From assembly GCA_934631995.1 (NCBI GenBank), contig CAKTYF010000001.1, positions 1-61,922 on the forward strand: 61,922 nt of DNA, given 5' to 3'. Positions 51,586-59,171 of this stretch are shown here, piece by piece (position 1 is the stretch's first letter; every line of letters begins with the position of its first letter). This stretch comes from an uncultured Eggerthellaceae bacterium (GTDB lineage: Bacteria; Actinomycetota; Coriobacteriia; Coriobacteriales; Eggerthellaceae). The notes below the pieces were generated by a model. The model ran no database searches. It worked only from the letters and a program-made list of their open reading frames with translations, and had not been told where the DNA came from. Position numbers and translations under genes: made by a program.

Positions 51586-53706
51586 ATGGCAAAGACTACG
51601 CTTGAAGATACTCGTAATATTGGCATCATGGCCCACATCGATGCCGGCAAGACCACTACGACTGAACGCATCCTGTACTACACAGGCAAGACCCACAAGG
51701 TCGGCGAAGTTCATGATGGCGCTGCTACCATGGACTGGATGGTTCAGGAGCAGGAGCGCGGCGTAACCATTACTTCCGCTGCTACTACCTGCTTTTGGAA
51801 GTACCCGGGTGGTGCCGCAGACGGTAAGACCTACCGCTTCCAGATCATCGACACCCCGGGCCACGTTGACTTCACCGCTGAAGTAGAGCGCTCGCTGCGC
51901 GTTCTTGACGGTGCTGTTGCCGTGTTCGACGCCGTTGCTGGCGTTCAGCCTCAGTCTGAGACCGTTTGGCGTCAGGCCGAGCGCTATGGCGTTCCTCGCA
52001 TCGCCTTCATCAACAAGTACGACCGCGTGGGCGCTGACTACTTCCACGCGATTCAGACCATGAAGGATCGCTTGGGCGCTAACGCTGTTGCAGCTCAGAT
52101 CCCCATGGGCGCCGAGGACAACTTCTGGGGCGTTATCGACCTGGTTACCAAGACCGCTTGGGACTTCAAGGCCGACGACAAGGGCATGACCTACCCCGAG
52201 CCTATGGACGAGATTCCCGCTGAGTTCGTTGACTTGGTTGACGAGAAGTACCAGGAACTTCTGGATGCTGCCGCCGACTGCGACGACGACTTGATGGAGA
52301 AAGTCCTGATGGAAGAAGACGTTACCGTCGAGGAAATTAAGGCTGCTATCCGCAAGGGCGTTATTGCATGCAAGCTCAACCCTGTTTTCGTGGGCTCCGC
52401 TTACAAGAACAAGGGTGTTCAGGAAATGCTCGACGCTGTTGTTGACTACATGCCTTCTCCGGTTGACGTTCCCCCCATCAAGGGTACGAACCCTGAGACG
52501 GGCGAAGAGGACGAGCGTCCTTCCGACCCCAAGGCACCGTTTGCTGCTTTGGCATTCAAGATCATGACCGACCCGTATGTGGGCAAACTGACCTACCTGC
52601 GTGTGTACTCTGGTTCGCTGGATTCCGGCAGCTACGTGATCAACGCCACCAAGGGCGGCAAGAAAGAGCGCATCGGCCGTCTGCTGCAGATGCACTCCAA
52701 CCAGCGTATCGACATCGACCACTGCTCCGCGGGCGACATCGTTGCCGTTGTTGGCTTGAAGGATACCGGCACGGGTGACACGCTGTGCAGCGAGGGTGCA
52801 CCTATCATTCTTGAGTCCATGCAGTTCGCTGACCCGGTTATCGACATTGCTGTTGAGCCCAAGACCAAGGCTGAGCAGGCCAAGATGGACATCGCCTTGC
52901 AGAAGCTCGCAGAAGAAGACCCGACGTTCCGCGTGACCACCAACCATGAGACCGGTCAGACCATCATCGCCGGCATGGGCGAGTTGCACCTGGAAATCAT
53001 CATTGACCGTCTGCTGCGCGAGTTCAAGGTTGAGGCTAACGTTGGTAAACCCCAGGTTGCTTACCGCGAATCTGCCACGAAGCCCGTTATGGGTGCCGAG
53101 GGCAAGTTCGTTCGTCAGTCTGGTGGTCGTGGTCAGTACGGTCATGCTGTTATCAACATGTACCCGACCGAGCCGGGCGAGGGCTACTCCTTCGAGAACA
53201 AGATCGTTGGCGGCGTGGTTCCCAAGGAATACATTCCTTCCATCGACAAGGGTATTCAGGAGGCTTTGAACTCCGGCGTTTTGGCTGGTTACCCGGTTGA
53301 AGATGTTCGCGTTGAGCTGATTGACGGTTCTTACCACGAAGTTGACTCTTCTGAAGCAGCGTTCAAGATCGCTGGTTCCATGGCTATCAAGGATGCTTTG
53401 AAGAAGGGCGCTCCCGTGATCTTGGAGCCGATGATGGCGGTTGAAGTTGAGACTCCTGAAGAGTACATCGGCTTCGTTATGGGCGACATCCCCTCGCGTC
53501 GTGGCCTGATTCAGGGCCAGGACAAGCGTGGCAACGCCGCTATTGTTTCCGCGAAGGTTCCGCTGAGCAACATGTTCGGTTACGCAACTGATCTTCGTTC
53601 CGGTACGCAGGGTCGTGCTTCCTACACCATGCAGTTCGACTCTTACGAGGCCGTTCCGAAGAACATTCAGGAAGAAATCATCAGCAAGGCTGGTGCGAAC
53701 GCGTAA
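51586..53706 (+). CDS. fusA: Elongation factor G
   Basis: EF-G drives translocation. The 706-residue protein has G1 AHIDAGKTTTTERIL, G2-region ERGVTITSAAT, G3 DTPGHVDFTAEVERS, G4 NKYD (the usual NKMD has Tyr here) and the C-terminal RGLIQGQDKRGN region. All five domains are present. It lies in the normal rpsG-fusA-rpsJ order; the tuf gene that usually follows fusA in many bacteria is absent at this place. Confidence 0.97.
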   Translation: MAKTTLEDTRNIGIMAHIDAGKTTTTERILYYTGKTHKVGEVHDGAATMDWMVQEQERGVTITSAATTCFWKYPGGAADGKTYRFQIIDTPGHVDFTAEVERSLRVLDGAVAVFDAVAGVQPQSETVWRQAERYGVPRIAFINKYDRVGADYFHAIQTMKDRLGANAVAAQIPMGAEDNFWGVIDLVTKTAWDFKADDKGMTYPEPMDEIPAEFVDLVDEKYQELLDAAADCDDDLMEKVLMEEDVTVEEIKAAIRKGVIACKLNPVFVGSAYKNKGVQEMLDAVVDYMPSPVDVPPIKGTNPETGEEDERPSDPKAPFAALAFKIMTDPYVGKLTYLRVYSGSLDSGSYVINATKGGKKERIGRLLQMHSNQRIDIDHCSAGDIVAVVGLKDTGTGDTLCSEGAPIILESMQFADPVIDIAVEPKTKAEQAKMDIALQKLAEEDPTFRVTTNHETGQTIIAGMGELHLEIIIDRLLREFKVEANVGKPQVAYRESATKPVMGAEGKFVRQSGGRGQYGHAVINMYPTEPGEGYSFENKIVGGVVPKEYIPSIDKGIQEALNSGVLAGYPVEDVRVELIDGSYHEVDSSEAAFKIAGSMAIKDALKKGAPVILEPMMAVEVETPEEYIGFVMGDIPSRRGLIQGQDKRGNAAIVSAKVPLSNMFGYATDLRSGTQGRASYTMQFDSYEAVPKNIQEEIISKAGANA

Positions 53707-53739
53707 GGCGTTTGCCCACTATAATTGGAGGTAAGGTAA

Positions 53740-54048
53740 GTGGCTAATCAAAAGATTCGCATCCGCCTTAAGGGCTACGATCATGAGATTGTGGATCAGT
53801 CCACCAAGCTCATTGTCGATACCGCTCAGAAGACGGGCGCAAAGGTTTCCGGTCCTATTCCCCTGCCCACGGAGCGCAATATGTATTGCGTTATCCGTTC
53901 CCCGCATGTGAACAAGGACTCTCGTGAGCAGTTCGAGATGCGCACTCACAAGCGTCTCATTGACATTCTGGAGCCCACCAGCAACACGGTTGACTCTCTG
54001 ATGCGTCTCGATCTTCCGGCTGGCGTTGACATTGAGATCAAGCTGTAG
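53740..54048 (+). CDS. rpsJ: 30S ribosomal protein S10 (uS10)
   Basis: The 102-residue protein has IRIRLKGYDHEIVDQS, SGPIPLPTERNMYCVIRSPH and LPAGVDIEIKL, all conserved in S10/NusE. The GTG start at 53740 follows GGAGGT. It is also the NusE antitermination factor. It continues the operon into rplC. Confidence 0.97.
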   Translation: MANQKIRIRLKGYDHEIVDQSTKLIVDTAQKTGAKVSGPIPLPTERNMYCVIRSPHVNKDSREQFEMRTHKRLIDILEPTSNTVDSLMRLDLPAGVDIEIKL

Positions 54049-54059
54049 GGGGTGCTGAT

Positions 54060-54698
54060 ATGATTAACACGATTTATGGTAAGAAGATCGGCATGACCCA
54101 GATCTGGGATGAGAACGACAACCTGGTCCCTGTCACCGTTATCCAGGCTGAGCCTAACAAGGTTTGCCAGGTGAAGACCACCGCTACCGATGGCTACGAA
54201 GCAGTTCAGCTGGGCTTTGGCGCAGTTCGCTACTTCAAGCAGTCCGGTGCTCCCCGCCTGAACAAGCCCATGGCTGGCCATTTCGCCAAGCAGGGTGCCG
54301 AGCCTGCTCGCTACCTGCGTGAGGTTCGCGTTGAGAACGCTGCCGACTACAAAATCGGCGATGCTGTGACTGTTGCTGCTTTCGCTGATGCGAAGAAGGT
54401 TGACGTTCAGGGTACGTCCAAGGGCAAGGGCTTCGCTGGCGTTATGAAGCGCTACGGCTTTGCTGGCGGTCCTGGTGGACACGGTGCACACTTCCATCGC
54501 GCTCCCGGTTCTATCGGTCAGTGCGCAACGCCGTCCCGCGTTTTCAAGGGCGTTCGCCTTCCGGGTCACATGGGTTGTGACACCGTTACGGTGAAGAACC
54601 TGAAGGTTGTGCGCGTTGACGAAGAGCAGAATCTGATTCTGGTCAAGGGCGCCATTCCTGGTGGCAAAGACGGCATTGTCCGTGTCCGTATGGCTTAA
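54060..54698 (+). CDS. rplC: 50S ribosomal protein L3 (uL3)
   Basis: The 212-residue protein begins MINTIYGKKIGMTQIWDEN and has KGFAGVMKRYGFAGGPGGHG and LPGHMGCDTVTVKNL, typical of bacterial uL3. The Gln methylated in some bacteria lies in the GHMG-adjacent loop in the family; nothing unusual is seen. GGGGGTG precedes the ATG by 5-10 bp. Confidence 0.97.
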   Translation: MINTIYGKKIGMTQIWDENDNLVPVTVIQAEPNKVCQVKTTATDGYEAVQLGFGAVRYFKQSGAPRLNKPMAGHFAKQGAEPARYLREVRVENAADYKIGDAVTVAAFADAKKVDVQGTSKGKGFAGVMKRYGFAGGPGGHGAHFHRAPGSIGQCATPSRVFKGVRLPGHMGCDTVTVKNLKVVRVDEEQNLILVKGAIPGGKDGIVRVRMA

Positions 54699-54727
54699 TT
54701 TTCGAGCAAGTTGAGGAGCTATTGAAT

Positions 54728-55351
54728 ATGGCAACTATTGAGATCAAAGACACGAAGGGTCAGGGTGCCGGCGCAGCCGAACTCGCAGACTCCGTGTTCG
54801 GCATTGAGCCGAACGTGCCTGTGATGCATCAGGTTGTACGCGCACAGCGTGCTTCTTGGCGTCAGGGCACGAGCAATACCCTTACTCGTGGTCAAGTGAG
54901 GGGCGGCGGCAAGAAGCCGTTCCGTCAGAAGGGCACCGGCAACGCTCGTCAGGGTACCAGCCGTGCTCCGCAGATGCCCGGTGGCGGCATTGTGTTTGGC
55001 CCGCATCCTCGTTCTTACGACATCAAGGTCAACAAGAAGGAGATCAAGCTGGCTATGCGCTCTGCATTGTCCGCTAAACTGGCTGATGGTGAGCTTATCG
55101 TTGTTGACAAGTTCGACTTCGAGCAGCCGTCTACCAAGGCTGCTGTTGCTGCACTGAAGGCTTTGGGTGTTGAAGGCCGTAGCACCGTTTTCATCGGCGA
55201 CGACGACATCAACGCATTCTTGTCCTTCCGCAACATCAAGTCTGTTACTGTTATCCCTGTTGCTTTCATGAACACCTATGACTTCTTGGACAACAAGAAG
55301 CTCATCGTGACCTCTGAAGCACTGGAGCGCATTCAGGAGGTGCTCGCATAA
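54728..55351 (+). CDS. rplD: 50S ribosomal protein L4 (uL4)
   Basis: The 207-residue protein has RGGGKKPFRQKGTGNARQGT and GGGIVFGPHPRSYD, the extended loop of uL4. I prefer the ATG at 54728; an in-frame TTG at 54722 lies closer to GAGGAG and would add two residues. Its stop shares one base with the rplW ATG. Confidence 0.96.
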   Translation: MATIEIKDTKGQGAGAAELADSVFGIEPNVPVMHQVVRAQRASWRQGTSNTLTRGQVRGGGKKPFRQKGTGNARQGTSRAPQMPGGGIVFGPHPRSYDIKVNKKEIKLAMRSALSAKLADGELIVVDKFDFEQPSTKAAVAALKALGVEGRSTVFIGDDDINAFLSFRNIKSVTVIPVAFMNTYDFLDNKKLIVTSEALERIQEVLA

Positions 55352-55635
55352 TGAAGGATCCTCGCGAGGTTATCATTCGCCCGGTTATCACCGAGCACAG
55401 CTACGACATGATGGAGAAGAACACCTACACGTTCGAGGTTGCTAAGACCTCCAACAAGGTGGAAATCGCTCAGGCTATCACCGCAATCTTCAACGTGAAG
55501 GTGACCAAGGTGAACACGCTGAACGTGAAGCCGAAGCCGAAACAGCGTCGTGGCATTCAGGGCAAGACCCGTACCTGGAAAAAGGCTATGGTTACTCTTG
55601 CTCCCGGCGAGAAGATCGAGATTTTCGGTGCCTAG
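55351..55635 (+). CDS. rplW: 50S ribosomal protein L23 (uL23)
   Basis: The 94-residue protein starts MKDPREVIIRPVITEHSYD and has FEVAKTSNKVEIAQAITAIF and KPKPKQRRGIQGK, as expected. The ATG overlaps the rplD stop by one base. In most bacteria rplB follows; here a terminator and then a trigger-factor gene follow instead. Confidence 0.96.
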   Translation: MKDPREVIIRPVITEHSYDMMEKNTYTFEVAKTSNKVEIAQAITAIFNVKVTKVNTLNVKPKPKQRRGIQGKTRTWKKAMVTLAPGEKIEIFGA

Positions 55636-55737
55636 AGCGACTGATTCGCTCTTACGCGCGCCCTCATGGCGCTAAGGCCTATTCGGTTGCACGTCGGGCG
55701 AATCAGTTCGCTTGATGCACCGAAAAGAGAACTCGCA

Positions 55738-55767
55738 AGAGCCTCCTCATCAGAGGGGGCTCTTTTT
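55738..55767 (+). terminator. Rho-independent terminator after rplW
   Basis: An 11-bp stem with one wobble or mismatch (AGAGCCTCCTC at 55738-55748 and GAGGGGGCTCT at 55753-55763, loop ATCA) is followed by TTTTT. It marks the end of the ribosomal operon here. Confidence 0.88.
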
Positions 55768-55886
55768 ATGCGCGAAGTCCGAATGCGGGGGGAGAGGCAG
55801 CGGGCGAAGAGGCAGGCGAACGACCGGGTGGGCAAAGAGACGGGCGAAGGGGCAGGCGAAGGGAACTTGCAACGCGGCGCGAGAAT

Positions 55887-55916
55887 TGTTGACAAAAGGT
55901 GGGGTAATTTGACAAC
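55887..55916 (+). repeat. Dispersed 30-bp palindrome, copy 3 (upstream of the trigger factor)
   Basis: The left arm GTTGACAAA and core AGGTGGGGTAA are intact; the right arm reads TTTGACAAC instead of TTTGTCAAC. It lies 145 bp before the trigger-factor ATG. Confidence 0.85.
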
Positions 55917-56060
55917 AAATCGGAAACTGTCGCCGCTCCCCAAAAAAATGCTCTTTTGTTTAATGTTGTGCTGCCATATTGCAATAGGTAAGCTACAATT
56001 CCAAGTTGGAAAAAATGGGTTGAATGGCATACGAGTTATTTTTGGGGGAGAAGCAAAAAC

Positions 56061-57389
56061 ATGAAGGTAACTCAGAAGAAAATTGATGGTGGCAAGTATC
56101 TGCTGGATTGCGTTGCCTCCGAAGAGGACGTTTCGAAGGCGTTCTACACCGCCTCTGTGGAATTCGCAAGCCAAATGGGTCTGCGTCCGCAGAAGGATAT
56201 CACGGTCGAGCAGGCATGCCGCGACCAGCTGGGCATCACTGATCTGGACTCCATGGTTCAGGGTCGCGCTCTTGAGCTGATTGCCCCCATGGCTCTAGAC
56301 AAGAAAGACATTATTCCGTTGTTCCCGCCCACGCCTATGGGAACCACCGAATTCAAGCGCGGCAAGAAGTTTGCGTTTACCATGACGGTCACCCCGAAGC
56401 CTGCTTACGAGCTGACTTCCTATGACCCCGTTGAATTTACGTTCCCGCCGTTTACTCCCGATTTGTCGGGTGTGGATGATCAGATCAAGCGCATTGCCGA
56501 ACAGTATGCTGGTTACGGCACCGCCCCCGAGCAGCACGAAGTGCGCAAGGGCGATACCTGCTTGATTTCCATCGATGCCGCCGTTGATGGCGTGCCGCTG
56601 GCTGGCTTGAACACGCCGGGTCGTCCTTACACGGCTGGCGAGGGCTACATGCCTCCGCAGTTCGATGAAGCCGTTATTGGCATGAAGCCGGGCGAAACAA
56701 AGACGTTCTCGTTCGAGGCTCCCGACTGGGATCCCGAAAAGGGCGAGGTCATGCAGAACATTCACTGCACCGTTGAGGTAAAGGAGCTGCAGGAAAAGCA
56801 GGTTCCCGAGATCGACGACGAGTGGGTTAAGACCTACATGCCCATGTATCGCAGCTTGGAAGACTTCCGTCATTCCTTGGAAGACCAGTTCACCGCCATG
56901 CAGCGTGAGCAGTACGATAACGCTCTGCGCGGTCAGGCCGCCGCGGCTCTGACCAGCCGCTTCCAGGGCTCTATTGCCGATGAGGCATATGAAATCACCA
57001 GCAAGATGATTCAGGACAACTTGCGTCAGGAAATTTCCGCGCAGGGTATGACCTGGGATCAGTTCCTCGAGGAAAACGGTGGAGCTCAGCAAGTCAATAT
57101 GCTCATGATGATGCAAACGCGTCAGCAGCTGGTTACCGGCTTTGCGCTGGATGCCGTATTCCGCAAGAAGAAGCTGGTTGTTTCCGAGGAAGATATTATG
57201 GACGCATGCAAGAACATGAATCCGCAATATCCTTCCCGTGTACGCAAGGAGTTAGAGGACACTGGCCGCAATTTCGTGTTACGCGAAAGTGCTGAACGCG
57301 TGTGCGCTGCTAAGTACTTAGTGAAGCATGCAATCATTCACGAGCCGGTGAAAGACAACCAGGAAACTCCTACGGAAGCTGCCGAATAG
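56061..57389 (+). CDS. tig: Trigger factor-like peptidyl-prolyl isomerase chaperone
   Basis: The 442-residue protein has the trigger-factor order: N-terminal ribosome-binding-type domain, FKBP-type domain (TAGEGYMPPQFDEAVIGMKP, then GETKTFSF) and a helical C-terminal domain. The ribosome-docking signature GFRxGxxP is not recognisable; that position reads MGLRPQKDI. The acidic PEIDDEWVK and long helices are otherwise typical. So it may be a paralogue that does not dock on ribosomes, or a lineage-divergent Tig. GGGGGAGAAG precedes the ATG. A terminator follows. Confidence 0.85.
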   Translation: MKVTQKKIDGGKYLLDCVASEEDVSKAFYTASVEFASQMGLRPQKDITVEQACRDQLGITDLDSMVQGRALELIAPMALDKKDIIPLFPPTPMGTTEFKRGKKFAFTMTVTPKPAYELTSYDPVEFTFPPFTPDLSGVDDQIKRIAEQYAGYGTAPEQHEVRKGDTCLISIDAAVDGVPLAGLNTPGRPYTAGEGYMPPQFDEAVIGMKPGETKTFSFEAPDWDPEKGEVMQNIHCTVEVKELQEKQVPEIDDEWVKTYMPMYRSLEDFRHSLEDQFTAMQREQYDNALRGQAAAALTSRFQGSIADEAYEITSKMIQDNLRQEISAQGMTWDQFLEENGGAQQVNMLMMMQTRQQLVTGFALDAVFRKKKLVVSEEDIMDACKNMNPQYPSRVRKELEDTGRNFVLRESAERVCAAKYLVKHAIIHEPVKDNQETPTEAAE

Positions 57390-57755
57390 CATCCGTGTTT
57401 CAAGGGTTATTGAAGCCGCCGGTCCGTGAGGGTCGGCGGTTTTTGTTTGCCCCTGCTTGGCTCGTTGCCCCTTTTGGTTGCATGCGGAAAATTTCAAAAC
57501 AGCGAATTGCGCTGATTGTGGGGTAAAAGTGCTGCTCGCGCCCTGAAAGGCGAAAGCAGAGTAAAATACTAGGTTCGTACGTTTTTTTCGCAGAACAGAA
57601 AGCAAGAAGAACGCAAGAGCGAGAATCGCAAAACCGCGCAGACCGCGAACGCCTGATGCGCGCGCAACGTAAAGCGCAGAACGCGAAACTGCGAACGTAC
57701 GACCCGAAAACGTAAGAACCAAATGAACATATAGAGGCACGAACAAGGAGAAAAG
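57390..57755. other. 366-bp region with terminator and structured purine-rich leader
   Basis: After the terminator (57416-57445), an AT-rich -10-like TAAAAT lies at 57562-57567. The stretch 57572-57704 begins and ends with complementary segments (GGTTCGTACG...TTCGCAG and CTGCGAACGTACGACC) and contains repeated purine-rich CGCAGAAC/CGCGAA-type units. AAGGAG precedes the next gene. Confidence 0.55.
57416..57445 (+). terminator. Rho-independent terminator of the trigger-factor gene
   Basis: The stem CCGCCG (57416-57421) and CGGCGG (57434-57439) is followed by TTTTT. Confidence 0.8.
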
Positions 57756-59171
57756 ATGAAAGACGTACGCGTCTGCGATGTAACCATGAAACAGTTTGCC
57801 CGCTCAAAGGCATTCTCTCTTTCCTTCAAAGAAAAGCTGGAAACGGCGAAATTGCTCGATCGCCTGGGTGCTTCCGTTATTGAAATCGAAGGCATTGAGC
57901 GCGCTAAGGCCGATAGCTTGTTGATCAAGTCAATCGCGTCCATCGCGAAAAACAGCATGCTGGCCGTTCCGGTGGCGCTGGGCGGCGAAAACCTTGAGCT
58001 GACCTGGAAGTCTTTGGCTGAAGCGAAGAGCGCTCGCCTGCAGGTTGAAGCATCGGTGAGCCCTGCTCAGATCGAATACATTTACCGCAAGAAGGCAGCC
58101 GCCATGGCGCAAAGCATTGTGGACACTATTAAGATGTGCGCCGAAAAAACGCAGAACGTGGAATTCGTTGCCATTGATGCCGGCCGCTCGGACATGGATT
58201 ACCTGGAAGAGGTAATTGCCCAGGCAATCGAAGCCGGCGCAACCACCGTCACGGTATGCGACACGGCAGGAAAGATGCTGCCCGGCGAATTCGCGCAGTT
58301 CATTCGCGACCTGTATCAGGCCGTTCCTGCTTTGGCAAACGTGGCTTTGGGCGTTTCTTGCGGCGATGACTTGGCCATGGCCGATGCATGCGTGATTGCC
58401 GCCGTTATGGAAGGCGCAGGTGAAATCAAAACGGCATCGTATGCCCTGAACGTTGCTTCCACGGAGAAAATCGCGAAGATCCTCTCGGCAAAACAGGACG
58501 CGTGCCAAGCAAAGTGTTCGGTTCGCACCACGGAAATCGATCGCATCACGGCTCAAATCGCGCGCATTTGCGAAGGTGGCGAAGCGAAGGGCGCCGCACT
58601 TTCCGCTGCGGCCATCCAAAGCGATGAAACCATGGTGCTCACGGTGCACGATAGCCAAGAGCAAGTGATGGCGTGCGTAGAGAAGTTGGGCTACGACCTT
58701 TCCGCAGAAGACGCCTTGGCGGTATATGAGGCGTTCGTGCGCATTGCCTCTAAGAAAGAGAAAGTGGGCAGCCTGGAGCTTGACGCCATTGTGGCAAGCG
58801 CTGCGCTGCAGGTCCCGCCAACGTACGTGCTTGATAGCTACGTTATCAATACGAGCAACATTGCAACTGCTTCTGCTCACGTGAAAATGGCGAAAAACGG
58901 CGAGACGATTGAGAGCATCGTTTTGGGCGATGGCCCCATTGATGCTGCGTTCCATGCTATCGAGAAGATTATCGGCCGCCGCTATGAGCTGGACGGATTC
59001 CAGATTCAGGCTGTGACCGAGGGCCAGGAAGCCATGGGCGAGGCTGTAATCAAGCTGGTCTCCGACGGCAAAGTGTATTCGGGCCGCGGCATTTCGACCG
59101 ACATTATTGGCTCGAGCATTCACGCCTATATCAACGCTTTGAACAAAATCGTCTATGAGGAGCAAAACTAA
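57756..59171 (+). CDS. LeuA-like DRE-TIM protein lacking catalytic motifs
   Basis: The 471-residue protein has a DRE-TIM metallolyase-like barrel and a C-terminal LeuA-type regulatory domain (VYSGRGISTDIIGSSIHAYI, then NALNKI). The signature DxTLRDGEQ at the N-terminus is CDVTMKQ (7-13): Asp remains, but Arg, Asp, Gly, Glu and Gln are gone. The metal-binding HxHND is SCGDD (201-205), so both His are missing. It therefore should not be an ordinary isopropylmalate or citramalate synthase. The intact cimA at 38.2 kb gives a clear contrast. It overlaps the next gene by one base (TAATG). It may be a regulatory, scaffold or non-metal enzyme; the product is unknown. Confidence 0.85.
   Translation: MKDVRVCDVTMKQFARSKAFSLSFKEKLETAKLLDRLGASVIEIEGIERAKADSLLIKSIASIAKNSMLAVPVALGGENLELTWKSLAEAKSARLQVEASVSPAQIEYIYRKKAAAMAQSIVDTIKMCAEKTQNVEFVAIDAGRSDMDYLEEVIAQAIEAGATTVTVCDTAGKMLPGEFAQFIRDLYQAVPALANVALGVSCGDDLAMADACVIAAVMEGAGEIKTASYALNVASTEKIAKILSAKQDACQAKCSVRTTEIDRITAQIARICEGGEAKGAALSAAAIQSDETMVLTVHDSQEQVMACVEKLGYDLSAEDALAVYEAFVRIASKKEKVGSLELDAIVASAALQVPPTYVLDSYVINTSNIATASAHVKMAKNGETIESIVLGDGPIDAAFHAIEKIIGRRYELDGFQIQAVTEGQEAMGEAVIKLVSDGKVYSGRGISTDIIGSSIHAYINALNKIVYEEQN

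Larger units (their letters stand above)
55636..56060. other. 425-bp region between rplW and the trigger-factor gene
   Basis: It holds an inverted repeat just after rplW (GCGACTGATTCGC and GCGAATCAGTTCGC), a terminator (55738-55767), a stretch of short GGGCGAAG-like direct repeats (about 55790-55865) and the 30-bp repeat copy 3. The remaining 140 bp should hold the trigger-factor promoter. Confidence 0.65.

Noticed and set aside
51049..53337. A 762-codon open frame antisense to fusA
   Set aside because: fusA is unmistakable on the plus strand, and the antisense frame lacks any recognisable sequence.
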